Shown here: one piece after another, positions 1-6,469 of the stretch
Layout: each line of letters opens with the position of its first letter
Position numbering within the stretch: the first letter of the stretch is position 1
Assembly (NCBI GenBank): GCA_964425215.1
Contig: CAYRLW010000085.1
Coordinates: 1-7,753, forward strand
DNA from: CAYRLW01 sp964425215
Lineage (GTDB): Bacteria; Spirochaetota; Spirochaetia; Treponematales; Breznakiellaceae
DNA length: 7,753 bases
Direction of reading: 5' to 3'
The notes under the pieces: model-generated
Seen by the model: the letters and a program-made list of their open reading frames with translations, nothing else
The model's database searches: none
Told to the model about the DNA's origin: nothing
Position numbers and translations under genes: made by a program

Positions 1-405
1 ATGCACCCCGACGACGGCCGGGTGGTGAGCAACTTTATCGTCCAGGCCCTCAAGGGCCAGGATCTGACCATATTCGGGGACGGGAGCCAGACCCGGTCCT
101 TCTGCTACGTGGACGACCTGATCGACGGCATGCTGGCCATGATGGACAGTCCCGCCGACTTTACGGGGCCGGTAAATATCGGGAATCCCGGGGAGTTTAC
201 CATGCTGGAGCTGGCGGAGCTGACCCTGCGGCTCACGGGATCGAAATCCAAAATCGTCTTCCGTCCCCTGCCCCAGGACGATCCTAAAAAACGCAAGCCC
301 GATATTAGCCTTGCGAAGGGCAAACTGGGCTGGGAACCCAAGGTTCCCCTGGACGAGGGGCTCAAGCGGACCATCGCCTATTTCAAGGAGCTTTTGGGCC
401 TATGA
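1..405 (+). CDS. UDP-glucuronate decarboxylase (UDP-xylose synthase), C-terminal part, cut by window start
   Basis: The 134 visible residues match the C-terminal part of UXS, a short-chain dehydrogenase/reductase that converts UDP-glucuronate to UDP-xylose with bound NAD in the cytoplasm. The diagnostic run is MHPDDGRVVSNFIVQAL at residues 1-17, then GDGSQTRSFCYVDDLI (26-41), NIGNPGEFTMLELA from 59, and the KPDI..AK..LGWEP segment near the end. In the family the first of these follows 'YGPR', so the ATG at position 1 is almost certainly internal. The family is usually about 310-320 residues, so roughly 180 N-terminal residues, including the Rossmann glycine motif and the YxxxK catalytic pair, lie upstream of the window. 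The stop overlaps the next start as ATGA. UDP-xylose is a plausible donor for one of the downstream glycosyltransferases. A related 4-epimerase/dehydratase is less likely given how closely the RMHP-to-VDDLI stretch matches UXS. Confidence 0.93.
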   Translation: MHPDDGRVVSNFIVQALKGQDLTIFGDGSQTRSFCYVDDLIDGMLAMMDSPADFTGPVNIGNPGEFTMLELAELTLRLTGSKSKIVFRPLPQDDPKKRKPDISLAKGKLGWEPKVPLDEGLKRTIAYFKELLGL

Positions 406-1304
406 GCCTGGCCCCGGTGGTTCTTTTTGTCTACAAGCGCCCCGAACACGCGGCCCGAACCCTGGCCGCCCTGGGGGCTAATCCAGAAGCCCCGGACAGC
501 GACCTGATTGTTTACGCCGACGGCTCAAAGGGTGGGGTGGATCGGTCCGCTGTGGAAGCTACCCGTTCTGCGGTCCGGTCCGCCGGTGGGCTCTTTAAAT
601 CCCTGCGGCTGGTGGAGCGGGAGGAAAACTGGGGCTTGTCCCGGAATATCGTGGACGGGGTTACCCGGACGGTGGAGGAATGGGGCCGGGCCATCGTTTT
701 AGAGGACGACATTGAAACGTCCCCCGCCTTCCTGACGTACATGAACCGGGCCCTGGAGCTGTACGCCGACGATCCTTTCGTGGCTTCTATCCATGCCTAT
801 GTGTACCCCCACCGGGATGAACTGCCGGACACCTTCTTTATCCGAGGGGCCGACTGCTGGGGCTGGGCCGTGTGGGAGCGGTCGTGGCGTCTTTACGAAG
901 GCGATGCGGGGGTCCTTTTAGCAAGGCTTCGATCCTGCCCCTGGGCCCGGGAGTTTAATTTTGACGGGACCTATCCCTACACCCGCATGCTTCGGGATAC
1001 CCGAGCGGGAAGGGTCGATTCGTGGGCGGTGCGATGGTACGCCTCGGCCTTTTTAGCGGGGATGTACACCCTGTACCCGAACCGGTCCTTGGTCCGAAAC
1101 AGCGGCAACGACGGGACGGGAACCCACAGCGGCGTTTCGGACCGGTACGAGGTGCCCCTGGCGGAAACGTGCCCCCCCTTAGAGCGGCGGAAGCCGGAAA
1201 CCGATCCCGAGGGTTACGACGCCTTTAGAAAATACTTTCTGAGCCTCCGGCCTTCCCTGGCGGTACGGATCGTCCGGCGGCTCGCTTCGATACTGCGAAG
1301 GTAA
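402..1304 (+). CDS. Glycosyltransferase (GT-A fold, EDD metal motif)
   Basis: A 300-residue cytosolic glycosyltransferase with no signal peptide or membrane span. The N-terminus reads PVVLFVYKRPEHAARTLAAL (5-24), the opening strand and helix typical of nucleotide-diphospho-sugar transferases. YADGSK (38-43) follows, then NWGLSRNIVDGV (76-87) and VLEDDIETSP (99-108), where E101-D102-D103 is the likely DxD-type metal and nucleotide-sugar site. GADCWGWAVWERSW (149-162) and the RNSGNDGTGTHSG stretch near residue 230 are typical of a bacterial family found in O-antigen and capsule clusters, distantly like GT2/GT13. The ATG at 402 overlaps the upstream stop (ATGA), with an AAGGAG Shine-Dalgarno at 385-390. 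The C-terminus is basic (RIVRRLASILRR), which could favour contact with the inner membrane. Donor and acceptor cannot be told from sequence. Confidence 0.85.
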   Translation: MSLAPVVLFVYKRPEHAARTLAALGANPEAPDSDLIVYADGSKGGVDRSAVEATRSAVRSAGGLFKSLRLVEREENWGLSRNIVDGVTRTVEEWGRAIVLEDDIETSPAFLTYMNRALELYADDPFVASIHAYVYPHRDELPDTFFIRGADCWGWAVWERSWRLYEGDAGVLLARLRSCPWAREFNFDGTYPYTRMLRDTRAGRVDSWAVRWYASAFLAGMYTLYPNRSLVRNSGNDGTGTHSGVSDRYEVPLAETCPPLERRKPETDPEGYDAFRKYFLSLRPSLAVRIVRRLASILRR

Positions 1305-1330
1305 TCGAAATTGGTACAAAAGGAAATACA

Positions 1331-1708
1331 ATGGCATCCCTTATCAAGCTACAGACGATACATCAAAGCCGGGGTAATCTGACGGTTATCGAAAAAATAC
1401 TACCCTTTCCCGTGAAGCGGGTTTTCTACATCTACGACGTTCCCGAGGGATCGGTCCGGGGGGGGCATTGCCATAAGCGGACCCGTATGGCTTTGATCGC
1501 CCTCCAGGGACGTTGTACGGTTACCGGCGCCTGGACTGCCTGGGAATACCGGTTGGACGACCCTTCTACGGCCCTGCTTCTGGAACCGCCGGACTGGCAC
1601 GAAATGCGCTTTGACCTTCCCGGTACGATTCTTCTCTGTCTGGCGTCGGAGGAATTTGACGAGGATGATTATATTGACGAAAAACCCCCAAAGGTAGAAA
1701 CCCTATGA
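1331..1708 (+). CDS. fdtA: dTDP-4-keto-6-deoxyhexose 3,4-ketoisomerase (FdtA/QdtA, WxcM-like cupin)
   Basis: A 125-residue single-domain cupin, slightly shorter than the usual 135-140. The family converts dTDP-4-keto-6-deoxyglucose to a dTDP-3-keto-6-deoxyhexose: the galacto product for FdtA, the gluco product for QdtA or Tyl1a. The signature RGGHCHKRT (43-51) carries the paired histidines H46 and H48. It is followed by LIALQGRC (55-62), the LLLEPPDWHEM strand ending at 92, and LCLASEEFDEDDYIDE near the C-terminus. The residue between the two histidines is Cys, where Ala is commoner. The ATG is supported by AAAAGGAAA about 6 bases upstream, and this is one of only two genes in the cluster set off by a gap (26 bases). 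Its stop overlaps the aminotransferase start, the usual pairing for this pathway. Which C4 epimer is made cannot be read by eye. Confidence 0.92.
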   Translation: MASLIKLQTIHQSRGNLTVIEKILPFPVKRVFYIYDVPEGSVRGGHCHKRTRMALIALQGRCTVTGAWTAWEYRLDDPSTALLLEPPDWHEMRFDLPGTILLCLASEEFDEDDYIDEKPPKVETL

Positions 1709-2802
1709 TACACATGAACGAATTCAAAGCGGAGCCGGAAGAATTGCTGGCCGCCGAGGCGCGGGCCGCGGAACGGGTGATCCGTTCGGGGTGGTACATC
1801 CTGGGGGACGAGCTCGCCCGGTTCGAGAAGGCCTTCGCCGACTGGACTGGACTTCGGTACATGGCCGGGGTGGGCAACGGGATGGATGCCATCGAGATAG
1901 GTCTGCGGGCCGCGGGGATAGGACCGGGGGACGAGGTGATCACCACGCCCATGACCGCCTTTGCTACGGTTTTAGCAATTTACCGCTCCGGTGCCACCCC
2001 CGTGCTGGCGGATATCGATCCCGAAACGGCCCTATTGTCCATGGAAAGCGTGGAGCGGTGCGTCACGAAACGGACTAAGGGAGTTCTGTTGGTCCATCTA
2101 TACGGTCGCGTTCCCGACATGGACGCCTGGCGCGCCTTTTGCGCGGACCGGAGCCTGGCTCTGTTCGAGGATTGCGCCCAGGCCCACGGAGCCCGCTGGA
2201 AGGGCAACCATGCGGGGACCTTCGGGAGCTTTGGGGCCTTTAGTTTTTATCCGACAAAAAATTTGGGGGCCATCGGGGACGGCGGAGCTTTGGGAACCGG
2301 ATCTGCGGAACTGGACGCCAAGGCCCGGGTCCTGCGCAACTACGGCCAGAGCGTTCGATACCATCACGACGAAATCGGACTGAACTCGCGGCTGGACGAA
2401 CTGCAGGCGGCTATCCTGGCCGAACGGCTCCTTTGGCTGGACCGCTTCGTCGAACGGCGCAGGGTCATCGCCGCTCGGTACGACCTGGGTCTCCGTACCC
2501 CCCTGGTCCGGCCCCTCGCCCCGCCCGCCGAACGGGAGAATCACGCGTACCACCTGTACGTGGTCCGTTGTGAGGAACGGGACCGGCTTTCCGCTTACCT
2601 GAAGGACCGGGGTATCGAGACCCTGATCCACTACCCCGTGCCGGTGCATCGCCAGAGACCCACGATGGATATCCGGCGGGACCCCAAGGGCCTTACGGCG
2701 GCGGAACTCCACGGGGACACCTGTCTTTCTATCCCCTGCCACCCCCAGATGAGCGAGGCGGATGTGGAGAAGGTCATCCAGGAGATCAACGCCTTTGCCT
2801 GA
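1705..2802 (+). CDS. fdtB: dTDP-3-amino-3,6-dideoxyhexose transaminase (FdtB/QdtB, DegT/DnrJ/EryC1 family)
   Basis: A 365-residue fold-type I PLP aminotransferase of normal family length. It would aminate the 3-keto sugar made by the preceding ketoisomerase, using glutamate, to give dTDP-Fuc3N or dTDP-Qui3N. Visible motifs: N-terminal FKAEPEELLAAE (7-18) and RSGWYILG (27-34) as in FdtB; NGMDAIEIGLRA (58-69) for phosphate binding; PGDEVITTPMTAFAT (74-88); EDCAQAHGA (155-163) with D156 and Q159 at the cofactor ring; and SFYPTKNLGAIGDGGA (180-195), where K185 is the expected Schiff-base lysine. YGQSVRYHHDEIGLNSRLDELQAAIL follows and is typical. The start overlaps the fdtA stop as ATGA, with AAGG at 1691-1694; ATG 1714 is possible but would remove conserved-looking residues. 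The adjacency to the ketoisomerase makes the 3-amino assignment stronger than the aminotransferase alone would allow. Confidence 0.93.
   Translation: MIHMNEFKAEPEELLAAEARAAERVIRSGWYILGDELARFEKAFADWTGLRYMAGVGNGMDAIEIGLRAAGIGPGDEVITTPMTAFATVLAIYRSGATPVLADIDPETALLSMESVERCVTKRTKGVLLVHLYGRVPDMDAWRAFCADRSLALFEDCAQAHGARWKGNHAGTFGSFGAFSFYPTKNLGAIGDGGALGTGSAELDAKARVLRNYGQSVRYHHDEIGLNSRLDELQAAILAERLLWLDRFVERRRVIAARYDLGLRTPLVRPLAPPAERENHAYHLYVVRCEERDRLSAYLKDRGIETLIHYPVPVHRQRPTMDIRRDPKGLTAAELHGDTCLSIPCHPQMSEADVEKVIQEINAFA
2780..2784 (+). promoter_or_regulatory. Shine-Dalgarno deciding the TTG start at 2795
   Basis: AGGAG lies 10 bases before TTG 2795, inside the end of the aminotransferase gene. It is the best ribosome-binding match near this gene's start and favours TTG over the upstream in-frame ATG at 2762. 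Confidence 0.65.
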
Positions 2803-3751
2803 GCATTTTGTCACCCTCTTTGACTTTAATTTCCTCCCCCAGGGCTTGGCTCTCTACGATTCCCTTAGGCGTTGGTGCGCCGATGGGGAACTGTGGATCC
2901 TTTGTTTGGACCAACGACTGGAAGAAACCCTGGCCCGGCTTGCACTTCCGGGACTAAGGACTATTCCGCTTCGGGATATCGAAACCGATCGACTTTTAGC
3001 GGCCAAGGCGAACCGGTCCGTGCGGGAATACTGCTGGACCTTGACGTCCTTTAGTTTTGACGCGGTTTTTGATCGCTGTCCTTCCGCGGAACGGGTGACG
3101 TACCTGGACGCGGACTTATTTTTTTTCCGAAACCCCGGGGAAATTTTTTCTTTATTCGACGCTTCCGGGGCGGCGGTCCTGGTAACGGAACACGGATTTG
3201 ACCCCCGGTACGATAAAAGCGAGATCGTGGGACGCTTCTGCGTCCAGTTTCTTACCATGGACCGGTCGGACCGGGCCCGGGAACTCCGCGCCTGGTGGCA
3301 GGATCGGGTGATCGAATGGTGTTACGACCGCCGGGAGCCGGGACGCTTTGGGGATCAAAAATACCTGGACCAGTGGCCCCTGTTGTTCGCCGACCGGCTC
3401 TTCATTCTGCCCCGGCATGAATGGGCCTTAGCACCCTGGAACGTCTGGATGGAGGTCCGCCGAGGGGGGGGGACGGTGGACCCGGTATTCTACCACTTCC
3501 ATTCCTTCCGCTTGGTAAAGCCGAACCGGGCACGAGCCGTGGAGGGGGGATACGCGATTCCCCGGGCGGCCCGGCGCCTGTACAAAGAATACGCCGCGTC
3601 GGTGGGCGCGGCCATTGGTCGTATGTCGGAGCTGGGAATTGAAGCGCCCACATTGCCGTTAAAAAATAGACGCTTTGCCGCCCTTCGACACCTAATAAAA
3701 CGACTACTGGGACGGGCGGATATCTACGCGAACATTGGGAGACCCACATGA
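2795..3751 (+). CDS. DxD glycosyltransferase (putative nucleotide-diphospho-sugar transferase family), TTG start
   Basis: Read from TTG 2795 this is 318 residues. The body matches a family common in capsule and O-antigen clusters: HFVTLFDFNFLPQGLALYDSL (4-24) at the N-terminus, REYCWT (77-82), VTYLDADLFFFRNP (101-114) with the metal-binding D105-A-D107, RFCVQFL (147-153), FGDQKYLDQW (185-194), LAPWN (212-216) and YHFHSF (233-238). It is predicted cytosolic, with no membrane span. I prefer the TTG because AGGAG sits 10 bases upstream (2780-2784) and the family N-terminus begins right there. The in-frame ATG at 2762 would add 11 unrelated residues (MWRRSSRRSTP) and has only a badly spaced GAGG. 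The TTG overlaps the aminotransferase stop by 8 bases. The C-terminus has a basic patch around LRHLIKRLLGR, possibly membrane-associating. Donor and acceptor are unknown. Confidence 0.85.
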   Translation: MPEHFVTLFDFNFLPQGLALYDSLRRWCADGELWILCLDQRLEETLARLALPGLRTIPLRDIETDRLLAAKANRSVREYCWTLTSFSFDAVFDRCPSAERVTYLDADLFFFRNPGEIFSLFDASGAAVLVTEHGFDPRYDKSEIVGRFCVQFLTMDRSDRARELRAWWQDRVIEWCYDRREPGRFGDQKYLDQWPLLFADRLFILPRHEWALAPWNVWMEVRRGGGTVDPVFYHFHSFRLVKPNRARAVEGGYAIPRAARRLYKEYAASVGAAIGRMSELGIEAPTLPLKNRRFAALRHLIKRLLGRADIYANIGRPT

Positions 3752-4644
3752 TCGAGAAGGGAATTATCCTGGCTGGGGGACGGAGTACCCGATTGTACCC
3801 CGCCACCCGGGCTATCTGTAAACAACTTTTGCCCGTGTATGATAAGCCGATGATCTACTATCCCCTTTCCACGCTGATGCTCGCGGGCATCCGGGATATC
3901 CTGATCATCGTGAACCCCGGCGAGAAGCCCCTGTTCGAGGCCCTCTTGGGCGACGGGAATCAGTGGGGCTTACACCTCTCTTACGCCGTCCAGACCGAGC
4001 CCCGGGGGCTGGCGGACGCGTTCATCGTGGGTCGGGACTTTGGGGCCGGCAAAAGCGTGGCCATGATTCTGGGGGATAATATCTTTTACGGCGAGGGGAT
4101 GGCTTCTCTGTTAAGGCGGGCCGCTTCGCTGGAAGCCGGCGCCGAGGTATTCGCTTACTACGTCGTCGATCCGGAGCGTTACGGGGTGGTAGATTTCGAT
4201 CGGACCGGCAAGGTCCTTTCCATAGAGGAAAAACCTTCGCGGCCCAAGTCGTCCTACGCGGTAACAGGGCTGTATTTTTACGACGCCGAGGTCTACGATA
4301 TCGCCCGTTCCGTAAAACCCTCGAGCCGGGGGGAGATAGAAATCACCGCTATCAACCAGGTATACCTAGAACAGGGAAGGCTGGACGTGGAAGTCCTGGG
4401 CCGGGGGATCGCTTGGCTTGATACGGGAACCCACGATTCGTTGATGGACGCGGGGAACTTTGTCGCCCACATTCAAAAACGCCAGGGGCTTAAAATATCC
4501 TGCCCCGAGGAAATCGCCTATCGGCAGGGGTTTATCGATGCGGAAACTCTGGAAAAACTCGCCGAACCCCTGGCCAAGACCGAGTACGGAGCGTATCTAA
4601 AACGGCTTTTACGGCAAGATAAGGCGTACCTAAGCCGTCGCTGA
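3748..4644 (+). CDS. rmlA: Glucose-1-phosphate thymidylyltransferase (RmlA/RfbA)
   Basis: A 298-residue enzyme of normal length that makes dTDP-glucose from dTTP and glucose-1-phosphate, the entry step for dTDP-deoxysugars. The nucleotide-binding loop is LAGGRSTRLYP (8-18), with R15 and catalytic-type K25 in KQLLPVYDKPMIYYPLS (25-41). Q81, GDNIFYG (108-114) with metal-binding D109, EEKP (159-162), YAVTGLYFYD (169-178), GEIEITAINQVYL (194-206) and WLDTGTHDSLMDA with D224 all match RmlA. A small oddity is C24 where Ser or Thr usually precedes the lysine. The ATG overlaps the previous stop (ATGA), with GGGAG at 3737-3741. Here it feeds the FdtA/FdtB branch. rmlB, needed between the two, is absent from the window, as are rmlC and rmlD, so rhamnose synthesis is not indicated by this segment. 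Confidence 0.97.
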   Translation: MIEKGIILAGGRSTRLYPATRAICKQLLPVYDKPMIYYPLSTLMLAGIRDILIIVNPGEKPLFEALLGDGNQWGLHLSYAVQTEPRGLADAFIVGRDFGAGKSVAMILGDNIFYGEGMASLLRRAASLEAGAEVFAYYVVDPERYGVVDFDRTGKVLSIEEKPSRPKSSYAVTGLYFYDAEVYDIARSVKPSSRGEIEITAINQVYLEQGRLDVEVLGRGIAWLDTGTHDSLMDAGNFVAHIQKRQGLKISCPEEIAYRQGFIDAETLEKLAEPLAKTEYGAYLKRLLRQDKAYLSRR

Positions 4645-4706
4645 GTTTGCCCAATCGGATCCATTTCTCAACCTTCGTTGCACTAGATTTGATAACGGGA
4701 CCATCG

Positions 4707-5597
4707 ATGAAGTTAGCCAACCTCCCCTTTAAAATAGAAAGCACCTTCTTTAGGACCCTGTACCGCGCCTTGAAAGCCAAGCCTTCCAGCGCACCGTACC
4801 TGAGCGGGGACACGTTTCGCTCCCTCTGTTCCCGGTTCTACGAGCCCGGTACGACCGAGTCCTTCGATCCCGCCGCGGTTCAGGACGGGGACCTGATCTT
4901 CTGCGACACCTGGCTACTCAAGCCTTTCCTGGAAGGTCCCGGACGATACATTAGGACTGCCTTTTCCCTGCTGTGCCACAATGGGGACCCGAACATCGAT
5001 TCCTCCTACCTGACGCTCCTGCCGGCTAACCTGCGCCGGCTCTTTACAAACAACGCCCTGGTCCAGGACCCTCGGGTCGTTCCGCTCCCTATCGGTCTGG
5101 AGAATAAACGGCTCCATTACAACGGTGTGGTCGCCGATTTCCAACGACTACGGCGCTCGAAGGCGGTTATGGCCGGTAAGCGGACGCGGATCCTCAGCGC
5201 CTTTACCGTGGGTACCAATACCACGGTCCGGCAGGCCGCCCTGGATCACCTGGCCTTGAATCCCCTCAACGATACGGTGGGCCGTATGAATAGCCGGTCT
5301 TACCGCACCCTGGCCACTACGTACCGCTTTATCGCTTCTCCTCCCGGAAATGGGGAAGATTGCCACCGGACTTGGGAGGCCCTGTACCTCCGGTCTGTGC
5401 CCATCGTTCTCCGTTCTCCCTTAACCGAGCATTTTTATAAACTAGGCCTTCCCCTCTTCGTGGTCGATTCTTACGGCGACAAACGGCTGACCCAAAGCGA
5501 CACCCTGGAAGCGATCTACACGGAGATGGCACCCCGGTTTGATCATCCAGCCCTGTGGTTTGACTATTGGAAGGAAATTATTGGAGAGAAGCGATGA
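4707..5597 (+). CDS. Exostosin-like glycosyltransferase
   Basis: From ATG 4707 this is 296 residues. It resembles the bacterial exostosin-like (GT47-related) family. Visible motifs: MKLANLPFKIESTFFRTLYR at the N-terminus, KPSSAPYLSGDTFRSLC (25-41), HNGDPNID (91-98), PLPIGLENKR (126-135), TNTTVRQAALDHL (170-182), and the strong signature SPPGNGEDCHRTWEALYLRS from 211, followed by VPIVL and LPLFVVDSYGD. The signature lies where GT-B enzymes bind the donor nucleotide. No signal peptide or membrane span is seen. The frame stays open back to TTG 4647, but that codon has no Shine-Dalgarno, whereas ATG 4707 has a modest ACGGGA at 4695-4700 and begins exactly where the family-like sequence begins. 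This leaves 62 bases after rmlA, the longest gap inside the cluster, with no promoter I can recognise. Substrate unknown. Confidence 0.82.
   Translation: MKLANLPFKIESTFFRTLYRALKAKPSSAPYLSGDTFRSLCSRFYEPGTTESFDPAAVQDGDLIFCDTWLLKPFLEGPGRYIRTAFSLLCHNGDPNIDSSYLTLLPANLRRLFTNNALVQDPRVVPLPIGLENKRLHYNGVVADFQRLRRSKAVMAGKRTRILSAFTVGTNTTVRQAALDHLALNPLNDTVGRMNSRSYRTLATTYRFIASPPGNGEDCHRTWEALYLRSVPIVLRSPLTEHFYKLGLPLFVVDSYGDKRLTQSDTLEAIYTEMAPRFDHPALWFDYWKEIIGEKR
5583..5588 (+). promoter_or_regulatory. Shine-Dalgarno deciding the GT2 start at 5594
   Basis: GGAGAG ends 5 bases before ATG 5594, which itself overlaps the preceding stop as ATGA. It favours this start over the in-frame ATG at 5567. Confidence 0.7.
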
Positions 5598-6337
5598 TCC
5601 TCCTCTCCGTGATCACGGTGGTTCGAAACGATCCGGAGGGTTTGGAGCGGACTATCGTTTCGGTGAACGAACAGACCTATCCGGCGATCGAGTATATCGT
5701 CGTGGACGGGGCCTCCACCGACGGGACCGTGGAAATAATTCGGCGACACGAAGGTCGGATACAGCGGTGGGTGAGCGAAGAGGACGGGGGTATCTACGCG
5801 GCCATGAACAAGGGCGTCCGCATGGCCGCGGGGGATTTCGTTGTTTTTATGAACGCCGGGGACCGCTTCTACGGCGCGGATACGGTGGCCCAGATGCTGG
5901 ATGGGGAGCCCACAGCGGAATTGCTGTGGGGCGACTGCGTTATAGAAAAATCCGACGGTTCCGAAGAATACGATAGCGCCCGAAACGTCCTGGGCCGCCT
6001 GCACCGTCAGATGACCGTGAGTCACCAGAGCCTATTCACCCGAACCGAGGCCCTCCGAGCTCGTCCCTACGATGAAAACCTGCGGATAGCCGCGGACTAC
6101 GATTTTCTCTGCGAACGGCTTTTAGCGGGGGCACGCTGGGAGTACCGTCCCATCCCCGTATCCCGGATCGACGACCGGGGCGTATCGGCGGTGGGTTTTG
6201 AACGGGGCATCGCCGAAAAAAAACGCATCGCCCTGGCCCGGTTCCCCCAAAAGCGATGGGCCATTCGATTTGACTACGCTGTACTTCTTGCCTATATGCG
6301 GTTAAAATCCGCCCTGGGGGGCGTCCGTGGACGCTAG
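5594..6337 (+). CDS. Family 2 glycosyltransferase (WcaA/colanic-acid type)
   Basis: A 247-residue GT-A inverting glycosyltransferase. LLSVITVVRND (3-13) is the first strand, VVDGASTDGT (36-45) the classic GT2 nucleotide-binding motif, SEEDGGIYAAMNKG (61-74) the helix typical of this subgroup, and MNAGD (86-90) fills the DxD position. WGDC (112-115), TVSHQSLF (141-148) and IAADYDFL (165-172) complete the acceptor side. The length is typical of short cytosolic GT2 enzymes; no membrane span is seen. The chosen ATG forms an ATGA overlap with the upstream stop and has GGAGAG at 5583-5588, 5 bases away. An in-frame ATG at 5567 would add nine residues without support. Its last bases are repeated after the run of Ns (see that entry); with the gap closed, this gene overlaps the next by 11 bases. 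Donor and acceptor unknown. Confidence 0.92.
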   Translation: MILLSVITVVRNDPEGLERTIVSVNEQTYPAIEYIVVDGASTDGTVEIIRRHEGRIQRWVSEEDGGIYAAMNKGVRMAAGDFVVFMNAGDRFYGADTVAQMLDGEPTAELLWGDCVIEKSDGSEEYDSARNVLGRLHRQMTVSHQSLFTRTEALRARPYDENLRIAADYDFLCERLLAGARWEYRPIPVSRIDDRGVSAVGFERGIAEKKRIALARFPQKRWAIRFDYAVLLAYMRLKSALGGVRGR

Positions 6338-6341
6338 GTAC
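6314..6341 (+). repeat. 28-base direct repeat, left copy (contig-end overlap)
   Basis: Identical base for base to 6442-6469 and ends exactly at the Ns. It contains the GT2 stop TAG (6335-6337) and an out-of-frame GTG at 6327 equivalent to the start of the next gene. Most likely one genomic copy represented twice. Confidence 0.95.
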
Positions 6342-6441
6342 NNNNNNNNNNNNNNNNNNNNNNNNNNNNNNNNNNNNNNNNNNNNNNNNNNNNNNNNNNN
6401 NNNNNNNNNNNNNNNNNNNNNNNNNNNNNNNNNNNNNNNNN
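6342..6441. other. Assembly gap (100 Ns), probably spurious
   Basis: Exactly 100 Ns, the conventional placeholder for a gap of unknown size. The 28 bases just before it (6314-6341) are identical to the 28 bases just after it (6442-6469). The simplest reading is that two contig ends overlap by 28 bases and were scaffolded rather than merged, so no sequence need be missing. Deleting 6342-6469 restores a continuous operon in which the GT2 stop and the next gene's GTG overlap. A real tandem repeat or missing DNA cannot be excluded without reads. Confidence 0.9.
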
Positions 6442-6469
6442 CTGGGGGGCGTCCGTGGACGCTAGGTAC
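6442..6469 (+). repeat. 28-base direct repeat, right copy (contig-end overlap)
   Basis: Identical to 6314-6341 and begins exactly where the Ns stop. It carries a run of six G (6444-6449) that could serve as a weak ribosome-binding site, and the GTG start at 6455. Confidence 0.95.

Noticed and set aside
2098..2814. A long - strand open frame (238 codons) opposite the aminotransferase gene.
   Set aside because: It is a shadow frame caused by GC-rich codon bias; the + strand gene has all family motifs.
4647..4706. An in-frame TTG start 60 bases upstream for the exostosin-like gene.
   Set aside because: No Shine-Dalgarno near the TTG, and the extra 20 residues do not look like the family's N-terminus.
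4645..4706. An internal promoter between rmlA and the exostosin-like gene.
   Set aside because: No convincing -35/-10 pair with normal spacing could be found; the segment looks like a plain intergenic gap.
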